Positions 5,824 to 5,838 of a stretch of 5,838 nucleotides of DNA are shown one piece after another. A program made the translations under genes and the position numbers. How positions within the stretch are numbered: position 1 is the first letter of the stretch; each line of letters begins with the position of its first letter. Source of the stretch: Candidatus Dadabacteria bacterium (GTDB lineage: Bacteria; Desulfobacterota_D; UBA1144; Nemesobacterales; UBA2774); NCBI GenBank assembly GCA_003229065.1, contig QIHJ01000121.1, positions 5,579 to 11,416 on the forward strand, given 5' to 3'. A model generated the notes under the pieces. That model was not told where the DNA came from and ran no database searches. It saw only the letters and a list, made by a program, of their open reading frames with translations.

Positions 5824-5838
5824 TCGTCACTCAGAGCG

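Overview
The window appears to come from a Gram-negative-type bacterial chromosome of moderate GC. It encodes a diderm-style lipoprotein, an exported protein of surface-adhesin E type and a MoxR-type AAA+ ATPase start. I cannot name the genus. Gene order is compact, most genes have clear Shine-Dalgarno sites, and no tRNA, rRNA, CRISPR array or insertion sequence is visible.

Layout: (1) At the left edge, on the minus strand, lie the first 24 codons of a MoxR-family AAA+ ATPase. (2) A divergent intergenic region with a good minus-strand promoter and a perfect 14-bp palindrome leads into a complete AGCS-family sodium:alanine (amino acid) symporter (279-1628). A long hairpin built from a duplicated 16-bp block follows it. 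(3) A two-gene unit with its own promoter (1761-2659) encodes two small envelope proteins. One has a cleaved signal peptide and the other is a lipoprotein. They look like diverged tandem copies of one fold: both carry Cys95 and Cys141, and their conserved Trp and Asp are offset by one residue. (4) A strikingly AT-rich 2.3-kb gene (2749-5043) encodes a 764-residue protein with a CHAT (caspase-like) protease domain in its C-terminal half and an N-terminal half I cannot assign. Nested inverted repeats overlap its start codon. (5) At the right, two short genes of unknown function are transcribed divergently (5366-5136 minus, 5545-5823 plus) from a 178-bp region with several palindromes. One of these lies exactly between a predicted -35 and -10.

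The symporter and the envelope pair look like ordinary host genes of similar base composition. The CHAT gene stands apart in composition, has no obvious partner and carries its own control element. It is the best candidate for a laterally acquired accessory function, such as a stress- or phage-triggered protease. That role is inference from the domain and the context only. No substrate gene (for example a gasdermin) is present in the window.
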